A program made the position numbers and the translations under genes. This document shows positions 1 to 9,492 of a stretch of 64,000 nt of DNA, one piece after another. Each line of letters starts with the position of its first letter. The first letter of the stretch is position 1. Below the pieces are notes generated by a model. The model was not told the origin of the DNA. It saw nothing but the letters and a program-made list of their open reading frames with translations, and made no database searches. Origin of the DNA: Micromonospora ferruginea (GTDB lineage: Bacteria; Actinomycetota; Actinomycetes; Mycobacteriales; Micromonosporaceae); contig NZ_CP059322.2 of the NCBI RefSeq assembly GCF_013694245.2, positions 1,112,001 to 1,176,000 on the forward strand. Direction: 5' to 3'.

Positions 1-2059
1 CGGTGCGTCGCCCCCGTTGGTGGAACCACGAGCGGAGGGCGTCGGCGAGCTGCCACGCGTAGCGTGGTTGCCCTTGCTCGGCGGCGTGCTGGATCGCCGC
101 CATCAGGTTGGTCGCTTCCGCGTCGAGCCAACCGAGCGCCGCATCGACGTCGGCGAAGGGATCCTCCGGGACCGGTCGCGGCAGCCGTACGAAGTGGGGG
201 ATGACTCGTCGGCCGGCCGCGTCGGCCGTGCTCAGATAGTGGCTGAGCAGGCGCTCACGTGCGTCGTGGCGTGCGCGGTCGTCCTCCTCGGCGAGGAGCC
301 TGTCGACCGCGTAGCGACGGAGCAGGTCATGGAACCGATACCGGCCGCTGGCCCGCTGCTCGACGAGGTGCGCCGCGGCCAGCGCGCGCAGGGTCCTCCC
401 CGCAGTGCCGGACGCTGCCGGGTCGAGCGCGGCGGCGACGTCGTCGGTGAAGCTGACCCCGGGTACGAGCCCGAGACGTCGGAAGAGCCTTCGCGCCGCC
501 GTCGGCATCGCCAGGTAGGACAGCGCGAAAGTCCTCGTCACCGCGACGTCGTCCGCGCCGTTCAGCGTGAGACCGGTCAGCGGATCGCCGTCGGTCAGCT
601 CCCGTGTCAGTCCGGCAATGCCCGACTCGCCACTGACCTGCAGGTTCGCCGCGGCGATGCGCAGGGCCAGGGGGAGGTGCCCGCAGAGTTGCGCGAGGCG
701 CGCCGCCGCGGCGGCCTCCGCGTGCACAGCGTCGTCGCCGAGCATCACGGCCAGGAGCTGAGCGGACTCCGTGGGGTCGAGCGTGTTCAGCAGCAGGGAC
801 CGGGCGCCGGTCCGCACCACCAACTCGCCGAGGTGGTGACGGCTGGTGATCAGGACGGTTCCGCCGGAGGGGAGCAGCGGCAACACCTGCCGAGCGTCAC
901 GGGCGTTGTCCAGCACCAGGAGGATCCTCAGACCGGCCATCCTCGATCGGAACAGCGTGGCTCGCGCGTCCTCGTCGTCCGGCACGTTGCGGAGGTCCAC
1001 GCCGAGTCCGCCCAACAACTGGCCCAGCGCGGCCGAGGGTGTCACCGGCGACCGCTCGATGTCGAAGCCTCGTAGGTCGATGAACAACTGTCCGTCGGGA
1101 AAGGTGTGGCGGGCCCGGTGCGCCCAGTGCACCGCCAGCGCCGTCTTTCCCACCCCGGGGATGCCCCTGAGGATCCAGATCGTCGGGGCGGTGGATCCAC
1201 TCGTGGCGCGATCGAGTTGCGTCAGCTCGACCACTCGTCCGGTGAATCCGGACACGTCCGGGGGCAGCTCGGCGGGAGGGGACGGGGTAGGGGGACCGGG
1301 TGACGGGGCCCGCTCGGCGCGGAGTGCCGGATCGCCCTGCAGGATGAGCTGGTGCAGCCGGGTCAGGTCGGTGGCCGGATCGAGGCCGAGCTCGTCGGCG
1401 AGTCGGGTCTGGTGGTGCCGGTAGACCTCCAGTGCCCGGTCCGGTCGGCCCTCGCGATACAGGGCGAGCATGAGCTGGCCGGTGAGCCGCTGCCGGTAGG
1501 GATGCCGGGCGACCTCGCCGGCCAGATCCCGTACCACTCTCCTGGTCTGGCCGAGCCTCAGCAGCGCCTCCGCTCGGTCCTCGACGGCCGTCGATCTCGC
1601 CTCCAGCAGGGTGGCGCAGAGCCGGTGGCGCACCTCGTCGTCGACCACATCCAGGAGAGGCTCGTCGCGCCACAGTGCGAGCGCCTGGTCCAGCACCCCG
1701 ACGACGGTGTCGTCGTCAGGCGAGTCGCTGACCTGCTGAACGAGTGCGGAGAAGCGGTGCACGTCCGTGAGCATCGGTTCCACCTGCAGCCGATAGGCGT
1801 CTCGCTCGCCGACGAGATGTGCCGGCGCGCCGATCCGGCGGAGCGTCGCCCGTAGTCGCGAGACCATGGCCTGTAGCGCGGCCCGGGCGCTCGGCGGAGG
1901 CGCCTGCGCCCAGATCAGGTCGATCAGTCGCTCCACCGGTACCGGTCGGTTCGCGTCGAGGATGAGGACCGCGAGGATCAGGCGAGGCTGCCGTCCGCCG
2001 ACGACCGTGACCACGTCGTCCGAGTGGATCTCCACCGGACCCAGCACTCGAAACTCCAT
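1..2059 (-). CDS. AfsR/SARP-type transcriptional regulator, C-terminus beyond the left edge
   Basis: The frame opens at an ATG (2057-2059) preceded by a GAGGGGA ribosome site and stays open to the window edge, giving about 686 residues. The N-terminus (MEFRVLGPVEI) is the OmpR-like winged helix of SARP regulators. A bacterial transcriptional activation (BTAD) helical domain follows to about residue 250, ending in the usual LADELGLDPATDLTRLH stretch. An NB-ARC-type ATPase begins near residue 290 with Walker A GIPGVGKTAL (Lys305). The family activates secondary metabolism or development genes. It is transcribed away from the metalloprotease gene across a 381-bp gap. Its target is unknown, and a TPR tail would be expected outside the window. 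Family assignment is firm, role is not. Confidence 0.9.
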   Translation of the reverse strand, partial: MEFRVLGPVEIHSDDVVTVVGGRQPRLILAVLILDANRPVPVERLIDLIWAQAPPPSARAALQAMVSRLRATLRRIGAPAHLVGERDAYRLQVEPMLTDVHRFSALVQQVSDSPDDDTVVGVLDQALALWRDEPLLDVVDDEVRHRLCATLLEARSTAVEDRAEALLRLGQTRRVVRDLAGEVARHPYRQRLTGQLMLALYREGRPDRALEVYRHHQTRLADELGLDPATDLTRLHQLILQGDPALRAERAPSPGPPTPSPPAELPPDVSGFTGRVVELTQLDRATSGSTAPTIWILRGIPGVGKTALAVHWAHRARHTFPDGQLFIDLRGFDIERSPVTPSAALGQLLGGLGVDLRNVPDDEDARATLFRSRMAGLRILLVLDNARDARQVLPLLPSGGTVLITSRHHLGELVVRTGARSLLLNTLDPTESAQLLAVMLGDDAVHAEAAAAARLAQLCGHLPLALRIAAANLQVSGESGIAGLTRELTDGDPLTGLTLNGADDVAVTRTFALSYLAMPTAARRLFRRLGLVPGVSFTDDVAAALDPAASGTAGRTLRALAAAHLVEQRASGRYRFHDLLRRYAVDRLLAEEDDRARHDARERLLSHYLSTADAAGRRVIPHFVRLPRPVPEDPFADVDAALGWLDAEATNLMAAIQHAAEQGQPRYAWQLADALRSWFHQRGRRT

Positions 2060-2440
2060 GTGCTCATCCCCTCGCTGTCCGTCGAGACCGCGCCGGCCGG
2101 GGCGCCCTGCATGGTGTTTGCAAGATCGCTGCAGGGGCTGCGGGCAATTATCGCTGCGTCCCCTGCCGATCAGCGGGGTGGGGAGCGCACGGGGGAGGCG
2201 TGCGCTTCCCCGCGCGGCCAGCACGGGGTGGCTGCGCGCACGTGACGGCTCGCCCGAGGGCGGATGCCGGCCGTGCCGTGAATCGAGGAGAGGACGACGG
2301 CGTCTCCGTCACCGACGCCTCCCCACCGGGCCGGTCGTGACGCTGAGACGGTGGGTGGACGATCACGCCGTGTGCCCGGGCGCAGTCGCCGCCTGCGCGG
2401 CGGCGTCGGTACCTGCCGGTCATTGAACAGAGGGAGCGAG
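2060..2440. promoter_or_regulatory. 381-bp divergent intergenic region
   Basis: This gap lies between the AfsR-like gene (minus) and the secreted metalloprotease gene (plus), so it must hold both promoters. A GCAGGGG...CCCCTGC inverted repeat flanks the short AT-rich stretch GCAATTATCG around 2130-2165, a possible operator. No convincing -35/-10 pair and no small gene were found. Confidence 0.35.
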
Positions 2441-5398
2441 ATGAGAAAAGCCCTGGCCATGCTCAGCGCGACAGTCGTGCTGGCAGCGGCCGCATCGACC
2501 GGTGGCGCCGTGCAGGCGGCGCCCCGTACCGATCCGGCTCCGGTCGCCGGCCGTGCGGTCGGGGCCGTCGCGCCGCCGCGTACCGAACCGGGTGTCACCA
2601 CCCCGCCGATCCCGCGACCCAAGCCGTTCAAGGAGGCGCCGCCCGGCCCCGCCACGCACCGGACGGCCGCGCCGCCCGACTTCGGCCCCGGCGAACGCGT
2701 TCTCTCGGCCTACCACCGGGGGAAGCTCTCCCGCGCCGACGCGGTCCGCTACGGACTGGGCGCGCTGCGCTCGCCCCGGTCGGTGCCGGCGCACCTTCGA
2801 CCGACCGGGCCCATCCGCGACCCGCAGCGATATCTGACGTACCTGTCGATGCTCGCGGCGACCGCCGAGCCGGAGGCGGCGGCGCCGATCGCTCCGGACG
2901 CCCCCGCGCCCGCCGTCGCCCCGACGACGGCCGGTTACGACGACTGCGCCGCCGATCCGTACGACTACCTCGGAGTCACCTACCGGTGCCGGGCATCGGC
3001 CGGCGAGTTCCTCATCCTCTACAACGTCGCCGGTGGAGGCCGGCCGGGTGTCCCGGCGGACGCCAACCCGAACGGACGGGCGAAGGCGGTCCAGCACATG
3101 CTGAACTCACTCTCGGTCGCCGTCGACGAGTACCGGGAGATGGGCTATCCGCTGCCGGTGCGGGACGGCAAGCCGTGGGTGCTGGTCTACGGCGTCGACG
3201 AGATTCCGCTCGTCGGCGGGGCCGGCCTGCCGATCGACGCGCCCTTCGTGCTGCCGTTCGGCTTGAACCAACAGGCGACCATGCTGGTTCCGAACGGGCA
3301 GGACGACTGGGACTACCTGCCACGGCACGAACTGTTCCACGTCATGCAGTACCAGTACTGGGACCGGTCCGACGTCGGCTTGGACTACCTCGCCAACTTC
3401 GTGGGCGGCAAGGAGTTCGGGTCGATGAACTGGTGGATGGAGGCCACCGCCGAGTGGGCCACCCGCCAGACCTACGCCCGGGCGCCGTACGTGCCCATCC
3501 CCGGCGAGGAGAAGCTGTACGCCCGCAACGTCTACGACGTGCTCAGCAAGCCCGGGGCGGCGCTCAACTCCTGGGGCGGGCTGGGTGGCGGCCCGCAGTA
3601 CGGCGCGTTCCTGCTGCCGACCTACCTCACCGAACAGGTCGACCCGTCCTTCGTGCGACGCACGTGGGAGAGCGTCCGGGACCACGACCATCTGCCGATC
3701 GAGGCGATCCGGCACACCGCCGAGGGCTATGGCCTGAACGTCACGGACCTGCTGCTGGGCTACCACATCGCCAACTATCGGCTGGCCAAGGCGAACGCCG
3801 CTCCCGCCCCGACGGTGGACGCCTGGCGCGGCTACGGCTATTCCGACGCCGACGCGAGCCTGTGGCGCGGCAATCTCGTCGGCGGAAGCGGGACGAGCGG
3901 CGACGCCCTCGGGGGTGCGAGGCCGGCCCGCAAGAGTCACTCGACGGCCGCCGGCACCCAGGCGGAGTACCAGGACATCCTGCGCAAGGGCGGTGCCGTC
4001 TACCACGACTTCCGCGCGGTCAAGAACTCCGGTGACGCGAGCTGCGGCTACTGCTCGACCCTGCTGGTGGACACCACGAAGGACACCAACCGCAGATCGG
4101 CCGTCATCGTCTGGTCGCCGACGGGGAGCACCGGCACGCTGGCCAAGTACCCGAGCATCCACACCGTGCGCCACCCCGACGCGGGCGGACTGATCACGGT
4201 GCCGGACTTCGCCTACCCGATGGTGGCCACCCTCGTGACCACCTGGACCGAACTGGACATCCACTCGGCGGACGCGGACGGCAGCCCCAGGACGTTCACC
4301 ACGAATGTGGAGAGCGTGCTGCCGCTGACCGGCCGCTCGTGCGTGCTGCGCCCCCTCTCGGTCCGCGGCGTCGAGACCACCGTCGAGCCGGAGGGCACGT
4401 TCAACAGGTACGCCGCCGGCACGCCGGACGGCTGGACGGGCGGCGACTCGACGTACTCGGTGAAGCTGCCGGACGGCCGGATCGTCTGGCTGTTCTCCGA
4501 CACCTGGATGGGCCCGCTCAACAGCAACGGCACCCGTCCGGTGAGCGCCCCCCTGGTCAACAACACCTTCGTGGTGCAGAACGGCGGCAGCCTCACCACC
4601 TACCAGGGCGGCACCGCCGGATCACCCCGGGCGTTGATGCCGCCGTCCGGGCCCGGCAAGTGGTACTGGGTCGGGGACGGTCACCTCTCGGGCGGACAAC
4701 TGCAGGTGGTGTATCAGGAGTACGAGCGCTTCGGTTCCGGCGCCTGGGACTGGCGGTTCAACCGCAACGTGGTCGCCAACTTCGCCCTGTCCAACCTGCG
4801 GACCCCGGTCAGCGTCCGGGAGTTGCCCTCGGCCAGCGGGGTCGCCTGGGGCTCGGCGCTGCTGCCGGCCAGCCGCAGCGGCGACGGCTACACCTACGTC
4901 TACGGCGTCGACGACTCCCCGATCAACAAGCAGATGCGCATCGCCCGGGTGTACGGCAGCGACCTCGCCACCGGTACCTGGCAGTACCACACGCCGTGGG
5001 GCTGGACGCTCCGCGAGCAGAACTCCCGCAACCTGCTGACCGGAATCGCCAACGAGTACAGCGTCACTCCGTGGGGCGGGCAGTTCCTGCTGCTCAGCCA
5101 GGACAGCACCGAGGCGTTCAGCGGGCAGATCAACGCGTGGACGTCCTGCTCACCGTACGGTCCGTTCACCCAGAAGACACCCGTGTACCGCATGCCGGAA
5201 CCCGGGCCGTACGGCAGCTACTGGAATCCGAACGTGATCTCGTACAACGCCCACGTCCACGCGGCTCTCAGCTCCGGTGACACGTTCGTCGCGTCCTACA
5301 ACGTCAACAGCATGGACACCCGCGTCTCCCCGGACGCGGACCACTACCGCGACCCCGGCATCTACCGCCCGCGCTTCATCCGATTCACCCTCGGGTGA
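2441..5398 (+). CDS. secreted HExxH metalloprotease-like protein with C-terminal DUF4185/DUF5005-like propeller domain
   Basis: The ATG at 2441 was chosen because it follows GGGAGCGAG and begins a clear Sec signal peptide (MRKALAMLSATVVLAAAAS); the open frame upstream is not signal-like. The product is 985 residues. An Ala/Pro-rich region (about 30-190) leads to a domain with HELFH at residues 296-300 and WWMEATAEW at 331-339, where Glu334 could be the third zinc ligand as in gluzincins. From about residue 650 the protein resembles DUF4185/DUF5005 proteins (DGRIVWLFSDTW, then repeated Trp/Tyr/Gly-rich blades), a fold linked to carbohydrate-active enzymes. The substrate is unknown. A strong hairpin follows the stop. 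Secretion and the zinc motif are visible; joint action on a glycoprotein or wall polymer is inference. Confidence 0.75.
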   Translation: MRKALAMLSATVVLAAAASTGGAVQAAPRTDPAPVAGRAVGAVAPPRTEPGVTTPPIPRPKPFKEAPPGPATHRTAAPPDFGPGERVLSAYHRGKLSRADAVRYGLGALRSPRSVPAHLRPTGPIRDPQRYLTYLSMLAATAEPEAAAPIAPDAPAPAVAPTTAGYDDCAADPYDYLGVTYRCRASAGEFLILYNVAGGGRPGVPADANPNGRAKAVQHMLNSLSVAVDEYREMGYPLPVRDGKPWVLVYGVDEIPLVGGAGLPIDAPFVLPFGLNQQATMLVPNGQDDWDYLPRHELFHVMQYQYWDRSDVGLDYLANFVGGKEFGSMNWWMEATAEWATRQTYARAPYVPIPGEEKLYARNVYDVLSKPGAALNSWGGLGGGPQYGAFLLPTYLTEQVDPSFVRRTWESVRDHDHLPIEAIRHTAEGYGLNVTDLLLGYHIANYRLAKANAAPAPTVDAWRGYGYSDADASLWRGNLVGGSGTSGDALGGARPARKSHSTAAGTQAEYQDILRKGGAVYHDFRAVKNSGDASCGYCSTLLVDTTKDTNRRSAVIVWSPTGSTGTLAKYPSIHTVRHPDAGGLITVPDFAYPMVATLVTTWTELDIHSADADGSPRTFTTNVESVLPLTGRSCVLRPLSVRGVETTVEPEGTFNRYAAGTPDGWTGGDSTYSVKLPDGRIVWLFSDTWMGPLNSNGTRPVSAPLVNNTFVVQNGGSLTTYQGGTAGSPRALMPPSGPGKWYWVGDGHLSGGQLQVVYQEYERFGSGAWDWRFNRNVVANFALSNLRTPVSVRELPSASGVAWGSALLPASRSGDGYTYVYGVDDSPINKQMRIARVYGSDLATGTWQYHTPWGWTLREQNSRNLLTGIANEYSVTPWGGQFLLLSQDSTEAFSGQINAWTSCSPYGPFTQKTPVYRMPEPGPYGSYWNPNVISYNAHVHAALSSGDTFVASYNVNSMDTRVSPDADHYRDPGIYRPRFIRFTLG

Positions 5399-5407
5399 GG
5401 CCGAGGC

Positions 5408-5452
5408 GCGGCGTCCCGTCCCGGCCCACCTCGGACCGGGACGGGACGCCGC
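5408..5452. terminator. bidirectional hairpin terminator
   Basis: A perfect 17-bp inverted repeat (5408-5424 and 5436-5452) with an 11-nt loop lies between the convergent metalloprotease-like and S1 protease genes. There is no U-tract, which is usual for actinomycete terminators. Confidence 0.75.
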
Positions 5453-5466
5453 GTCGAGGGCACTGC

Positions 5467-7002
5467 TCAGCCGGTGCGCCACTTCTGGTTGGCGGTGCCG
5501 GCGCACTCCCAGAGGATCAACCGTGCGCCGTCGTTGCCGTTCCAGTCCTTGATGTCGACGCACTTGTTGGCCTGCGGGTTGACCAGGTCGCCGGCGGCGG
5601 AGAGCACGAACTGCTGCGCGGCGTTGCCGCTGCAGGTGGCGATCTGGATGACCGCGCCGTTGTCCCGGGAACCCCAGGCCACATCCATGCACATGTTGTT
5701 CTGCGTGCGCAGGCTGCCGCCGGTGAAGGTCCAGCCCTGTGCCGCCGTGCCGTTGCAGGTCCAGGTCTGCAGGGGAACGCCGTCGGAGAAGTTCGAGCTC
5801 GGCACGTCGATGCACTTGTTGTTCCAGTTGCTGATGATCCGGGTTCCGGTGCCGCCCCCGCCGGTGGTGACCAGGTTCAGCCCGTAGGCGCCGAGGATCT
5901 CGTTGGCCGGCTGGAACCACATGGTGCCGCCGGTGGTGCAGTTGCCCGATCCGCCGGAGGTCACCCCCTGGGCCTGGTCGCCGGAGAGCCAGGCGCCGCC
6001 GGAGTCGCCTCCCTCGGCGCAGGCGTTGCTGCGGCTGAGTCCGTAGACCGCTCCCTGGGCATAGTTGACCGTCTCCTCCCGACCCAGGAGGGTGCCGCAG
6101 CGCCAGCCGGTCGTCCGTCCCGACCGGCACACCGAGCTGCCGATCACCGCGTCCCGGGAGCCGGCGACGGGAGCGTTGCCCCCGGCGTAGTTGTTCACCC
6201 AGGGGCGCGGCGTCCAGTCCGCGTTGATGCGGACCCAGGCGTAGTCGTTGCCCGGGAACGACGAGCCGGCGAACGTGCCCTGCGCCACGTTGTTGAACCC
6301 ACGGGTGGGGCTGCCGGAGGCCCCGCAGTGTCCGGCGGTGACGAAGCCGCCGGCGACGGCGAAGCCCACCGAGCAGAGCACGTTGCCGTTGATGACGAAC
6401 TGGTCTCCGCCGCGGATGTCGTACAGGGGGCGCGGCGCGTCGGGAGCCGTCGTGTAGCGGACGAGCCCGGCGGCGAGGCCACTGCCGCCGACGAACGAGC
6501 GGGCCGCGCGCTCCTGGCCCGGCGCGACCCGCACCACGACCTGGTTGGCGGCGGCGTCCACGTGCCAGCTCCGCACGGCGGTGCCGGGTGGACGGCTGCG
6601 TGCGCGCCGATCCAGTGCGGCGCGGGCCGAGGTGAGAGTGGTGAGCGTCCGGGGGACGAGCCGGGGCCGGGCGCCCTCGGCCCGCACCGTGGCGGCGGCA
6701 GACGTATCGGTGACGGCAACGGTGAGCGGGCCGCCGGCGTCGAGCCACGAGCCTGCGTATCGGTTGCCGAGGCGGGAGCGCAGGCGTCGGTCGACCACCG
6801 CCGCGGCGGCCTCGGTCGTGAGGCGGGCGGTGAGTTGGTCGTCGGTCAGGTGCAGATCGCGGCGCATCGCCGCGGCCATACCGGTTGGGAGGGCGGACGT
6901 CTGTGCCTCGACTCGTGGGGCGGTGGGAGCCGGCGGTGCCGTGGCGGCCGAGGTCGGCAGCGCGAGCGTCGCGGCGGTGAGCAGCGCCAATATCCTGGTC
7001 AT
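5467..7002 (-). CDS. secreted S1 family (streptogrisin/alpha-lytic type) serine protease with ricin-B lectin domain
   Basis: The 511-residue preproprotein starts at an ATG after GGAAGGAGT. It has a signal peptide (about 1-22), a propeptide of the alpha-lytic protease type (about 30-185) and a chymotrypsin-fold catalytic domain. The triad is His225 (TAGHC), Asp253 (GNDYAW) and Ser334 (GDSGG). A Gly-rich linker leads to a ricin-type beta-trefoil from about residue 383, with CIDV, QTWTC and QKW motifs. The lectin probably tethers the protease to polysaccharide or glycoprotein. The upstream region carries a TTGACA box and a GAGAGCGCTCTC palindrome, so control by a LacI-type sugar regulator is possible. 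Secreted protease assignment is secure. Confidence 0.93.
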   Translation of the reverse strand: MTRILALLTAATLALPTSAATAPPAPTAPRVEAQTSALPTGMAAAMRRDLHLTDDQLTARLTTEAAAAVVDRRLRSRLGNRYAGSWLDAGGPLTVAVTDTSAAATVRAEGARPRLVPRTLTTLTSARAALDRRARSRPPGTAVRSWHVDAAANQVVVRVAPGQERAARSFVGGSGLAAGLVRYTTAPDAPRPLYDIRGGDQFVINGNVLCSVGFAVAGGFVTAGHCGASGSPTRGFNNVAQGTFAGSSFPGNDYAWVRINADWTPRPWVNNYAGGNAPVAGSRDAVIGSSVCRSGRTTGWRCGTLLGREETVNYAQGAVYGLSRSNACAEGGDSGGAWLSGDQAQGVTSGGSGNCTTGGTMWFQPANEILGAYGLNLVTTGGGGTGTRIISNWNNKCIDVPSSNFSDGVPLQTWTCNGTAAQGWTFTGGSLRTQNNMCMDVAWGSRDNGAVIQIATCSGNAAQQFVLSAAGDLVNPQANKCVDIKDWNGNDGARLILWECAGTANQKWRTG

Positions 7003-7032
7003 CGAACTCCTTCCGATGGGTGTAGCGGTCGG

Positions 7033-7073
7033 GAGAGCGCTCTCAGACTGAAGCTGTTAAGAATCCTTGTCAA
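7033..7073 (-). promoter_or_regulatory. promoter with LacI-family-like operator upstream of the S1 protease gene
   Basis: Reading the minus strand, TTGACA (7068-7073) could be the -35 box. The perfect 12-bp palindrome GAGAGCGCTCTC (7033-7044) lies downstream, between promoter and gene. Its CG-centred symmetry resembles the GGGAGCGCTCCC operators of CebR-type regulators known from actinomycete glycosidase genes. Closely related sites occur upstream of the GH64 and GH3 genes at 39864-40010. Confidence 0.5.
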
Positions 7074-7134
7074 TAGACGGGGGTCGATTAGGCCGGCGGT
7101 GCGGGGACCTGGTCGGCGCCCTGGACCGTCCTGC

Positions 7135-9492
7135 TCAGGGCGCCCAGGGCGCGGTGATGTTCCAGGTGCTGTCCGCGGCCCACAACGCGGGGGAGTTCCA
7201 CGCCTCGCCGCCGGTGCCGTTGCTCAGCCAGATCTCCGAGTTGTAGTGCCGCAGGTATTTTCCGCGGAAGTTGGCGGACTCCAACGAGACGCCGTTGCCG
7301 GTGAGCCCGACCCGGGCGCACCAGGTGGCGTCGGCGCGCAGAAGCGCCGATCCGTCATCCGGGGAGTTGCGGACGCGCGAGGCCTGGTGCCGGAGGTACT
7401 GCCCGGGGAAGTTGACCGACTCGAACGAGTAGCACGCCGGGTCGGCCAGACCCGTCCGTACCGTGTAGGTCGCGTCGTTCCTGAGCAGCGCCGGGCTGTT
7501 CGCGTCCACCACCTCGGTGTAGGCCAGGCTGTCGCGGTGCCGGAGATACCGGTTGGTGTAGCCGGGCGTGGTGACCTGGAAGGAGCGCCGGGTGTTCAGG
7601 GGCAGTGCCACCGGTGCCGAGCTGCCGATCGACGTGGACGCGTTGATCAGGGCGAGGTTGGCGGCGCGCACTCGGGCCTGGTCCATCTTGACGACCTGCC
7701 GGTCGTAGGTGAGGAATCCGTTCAGCTCACCCTCCTGGTCGGTGATCTCGGTGTAGACCGAGGCGCTCAGGCCCTTGCCGAGCATCAGGTTCTGCGTGCC
7801 CTGCACGAGGCCGACGTAGCGGTCGGTCAGCGCGGTCGAGTTCGGTTGCCACTCGTACGCGAAGAAGCTGCCGTTCGGGCTCCACTCGTGGCCGGGTGCT
7901 CGCAGGCCCAGCCCGCCGAATTCGCCGAGCACCGCGATCCGGCCGCTCGACGGCACGGGTGAGTCGGGCCCGAGGTAGACGTGCCAGTCGTCGATGTCGC
8001 CGTTGCCCGGGTTGCCCAGCGACTGGCAACAGTTGTAGCCGCTGTGCGCGTTGACCAGTCGGGTCGGATCCTGGTTCTTCACGTTCTGGGCGACCCGGCG
8101 GGTGTCGGTGAGCGCGCGCTCCCCCCAACCCTCGTTGTAGACGGTGTAGGTGACCACCGCCGGGGAGCTGCGGTGCTCGTCGACGATCTCGCGGGCCTCG
8201 GTCTCGAGTTGCGCCTGCTGCGCGTCGGTCGCGTTGATGTCCTGCGCGGTCAGCGAGGGGACGTCCTGCCACACAAGCAGACCGAGGCGGTCGGCGTGGT
8301 AGAACCAGCGCTGCGGTTCGACCTTGATGTGCTTGCGCACCATGTTGAAGCCCAGATCCTTGTGTTTCTGCAGGTCGAAGGCGAGCGCGGCATCCGTGGG
8401 CGCGGTGTAGAGCCCGTCCGGCCAGAATCCCTGGTCCAGCGTGCCGGTCTGGAAGACGAACTGACCGTTGAGCTTGGGCCGCAGGACGCCGTTGACCACC
8501 CCGGTGCTGATCTCGCGCATGCCGAAGTAGTGCGTCGTCCGGTCGACCTGACCGCCGGCGGCGTTGCGCAGCGTGACCCGGAGGTTGTAGAGGAACGGAT
8601 CGTCGGGCGACCATCGGCGGGCGCTGGGCACGGGCACCGTGAACTCGGTGAAGCCGCCGCTGGCGGAGCCGACCACGGTGGCGCCGTCGAGCGCCTCGGC
8701 CAGCACGCTGTGACCGGTGACGTCCCCCCGTGTGAAGACCCGGACGCGGAGGGTGTTGTCGCCGAGGCGAGGGTAGAGGTCGACGCTGCTGATCGAAGCG
8801 GCCGGCACCGGTTCCAGCCACACCGTCTGCCAGATGCCCGAACTCGGGGTGTAGAAGATGCCGCCGGGCTGCTTGGTCTGCTTGCCGATCGGCGGCAGGC
8901 TGCCGTTCTGCCGGCTGTCGGTCGGGTCCCACACCTTCACCACGACCTCGTTGACACCTCCGCTTCGCAGGTGCGGGGTGACGTCGAAGGTGAAGGCGTC
9001 GTAACCACCTGTGTGACCGCCGACGGCGTAGCCGTTGACCCAAACGGTGGTCTGCCAGTCGACCGCACCGAAGTGCAGCAGCACGCGGCGCCCGCTCCAG
9101 TTCGTCGGCACCGTGACGGTCCGGCGGTAGAACAGGTAGTTGCGGTTGTCGCCGGCGGCTCGTTGCACCCCGGACAGCGCGCTCTCCACGGGGAAGGGAA
9201 CGTTGATCCGTTCGGGTAGGTCGGTGTTGAACTGGGGGGCGTCGTCGGTGGTGGACTGGCGTAGCTGCCACTCGCCGTTGAGGTTGAGCCAGTCCGGGCG
9301 GGTCATCTGCGGTCGCGGGTAGTCCGGCAGCGGCGTGCCGTTGAGCGCCTGGGCTGTCCAGGGGGTGCTCAGTGGCGGGTTCTTCACCGGCGCGGCGTAC
9401 GCCGCGCCGGCCGGCGCGGTGAGCATGCCAGCCACCAGGGCGAGGACGGCCAGCAGGGGCGTGGCGAGGCGGACGGGATCGGGACGTGTCAT
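7135..9492 (-). CDS. secreted glycoside hydrolase family 2 enzyme with C-terminal AbfB-like (CBM42) domain
   Basis: The start is placed at the ATG at 9490-9492 (MTRPDPVRL), preceded by GGAG and followed by a signal peptide ending near PAGAAYA; the longer open frame adds an unlikely 45-residue leader. The product is 785 residues. The GH2 sugar-binding, Ig-like and TIM-barrel domains occupy about 45-610. Glu454 (VYNEGWGE) is the likely acid/base and Glu524 (VLGEFGG) the likely nucleophile. Repeated YLRH motifs from about 640 to the end form an AbfB-type beta-trefoil, which in known members binds arabinofuranosyl side chains. GH2 includes beta-galactosidases, glucuronidases and mannosidases, and I cannot choose among them. 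The gene faces a 407-bp gap containing a palindromic operator candidate. Confidence 0.88.
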   Translation of the reverse strand: MTRPDPVRLATPLLAVLALVAGMLTAPAGAAYAAPVKNPPLSTPWTAQALNGTPLPDYPRPQMTRPDWLNLNGEWQLRQSTTDDAPQFNTDLPERINVPFPVESALSGVQRAAGDNRNYLFYRRTVTVPTNWSGRRVLLHFGAVDWQTTVWVNGYAVGGHTGGYDAFTFDVTPHLRSGGVNEVVVKVWDPTDSRQNGSLPPIGKQTKQPGGIFYTPSSGIWQTVWLEPVPAASISSVDLYPRLGDNTLRVRVFTRGDVTGHSVLAEALDGATVVGSASGGFTEFTVPVPSARRWSPDDPFLYNLRVTLRNAAGGQVDRTTHYFGMREISTGVVNGVLRPKLNGQFVFQTGTLDQGFWPDGLYTAPTDAALAFDLQKHKDLGFNMVRKHIKVEPQRWFYHADRLGLLVWQDVPSLTAQDINATDAQQAQLETEAREIVDEHRSSPAVVTYTVYNEGWGERALTDTRRVAQNVKNQDPTRLVNAHSGYNCCQSLGNPGNGDIDDWHVYLGPDSPVPSSGRIAVLGEFGGLGLRAPGHEWSPNGSFFAYEWQPNSTALTDRYVGLVQGTQNLMLGKGLSASVYTEITDQEGELNGFLTYDRQVVKMDQARVRAANLALINASTSIGSSAPVALPLNTRRSFQVTTPGYTNRYLRHRDSLAYTEVVDANSPALLRNDATYTVRTGLADPACYSFESVNFPGQYLRHQASRVRNSPDDGSALLRADATWCARVGLTGNGVSLESANFRGKYLRHYNSEIWLSNGTGGEAWNSPALWAADSTWNITAPWAP

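Noticed and set aside
17..1075. Long plus-strand open frames at the left edge.
   Set aside because: They are antisense shadows of the AfsR-like gene, low-complexity Arg/Gly/Ala-rich, and match no domain.
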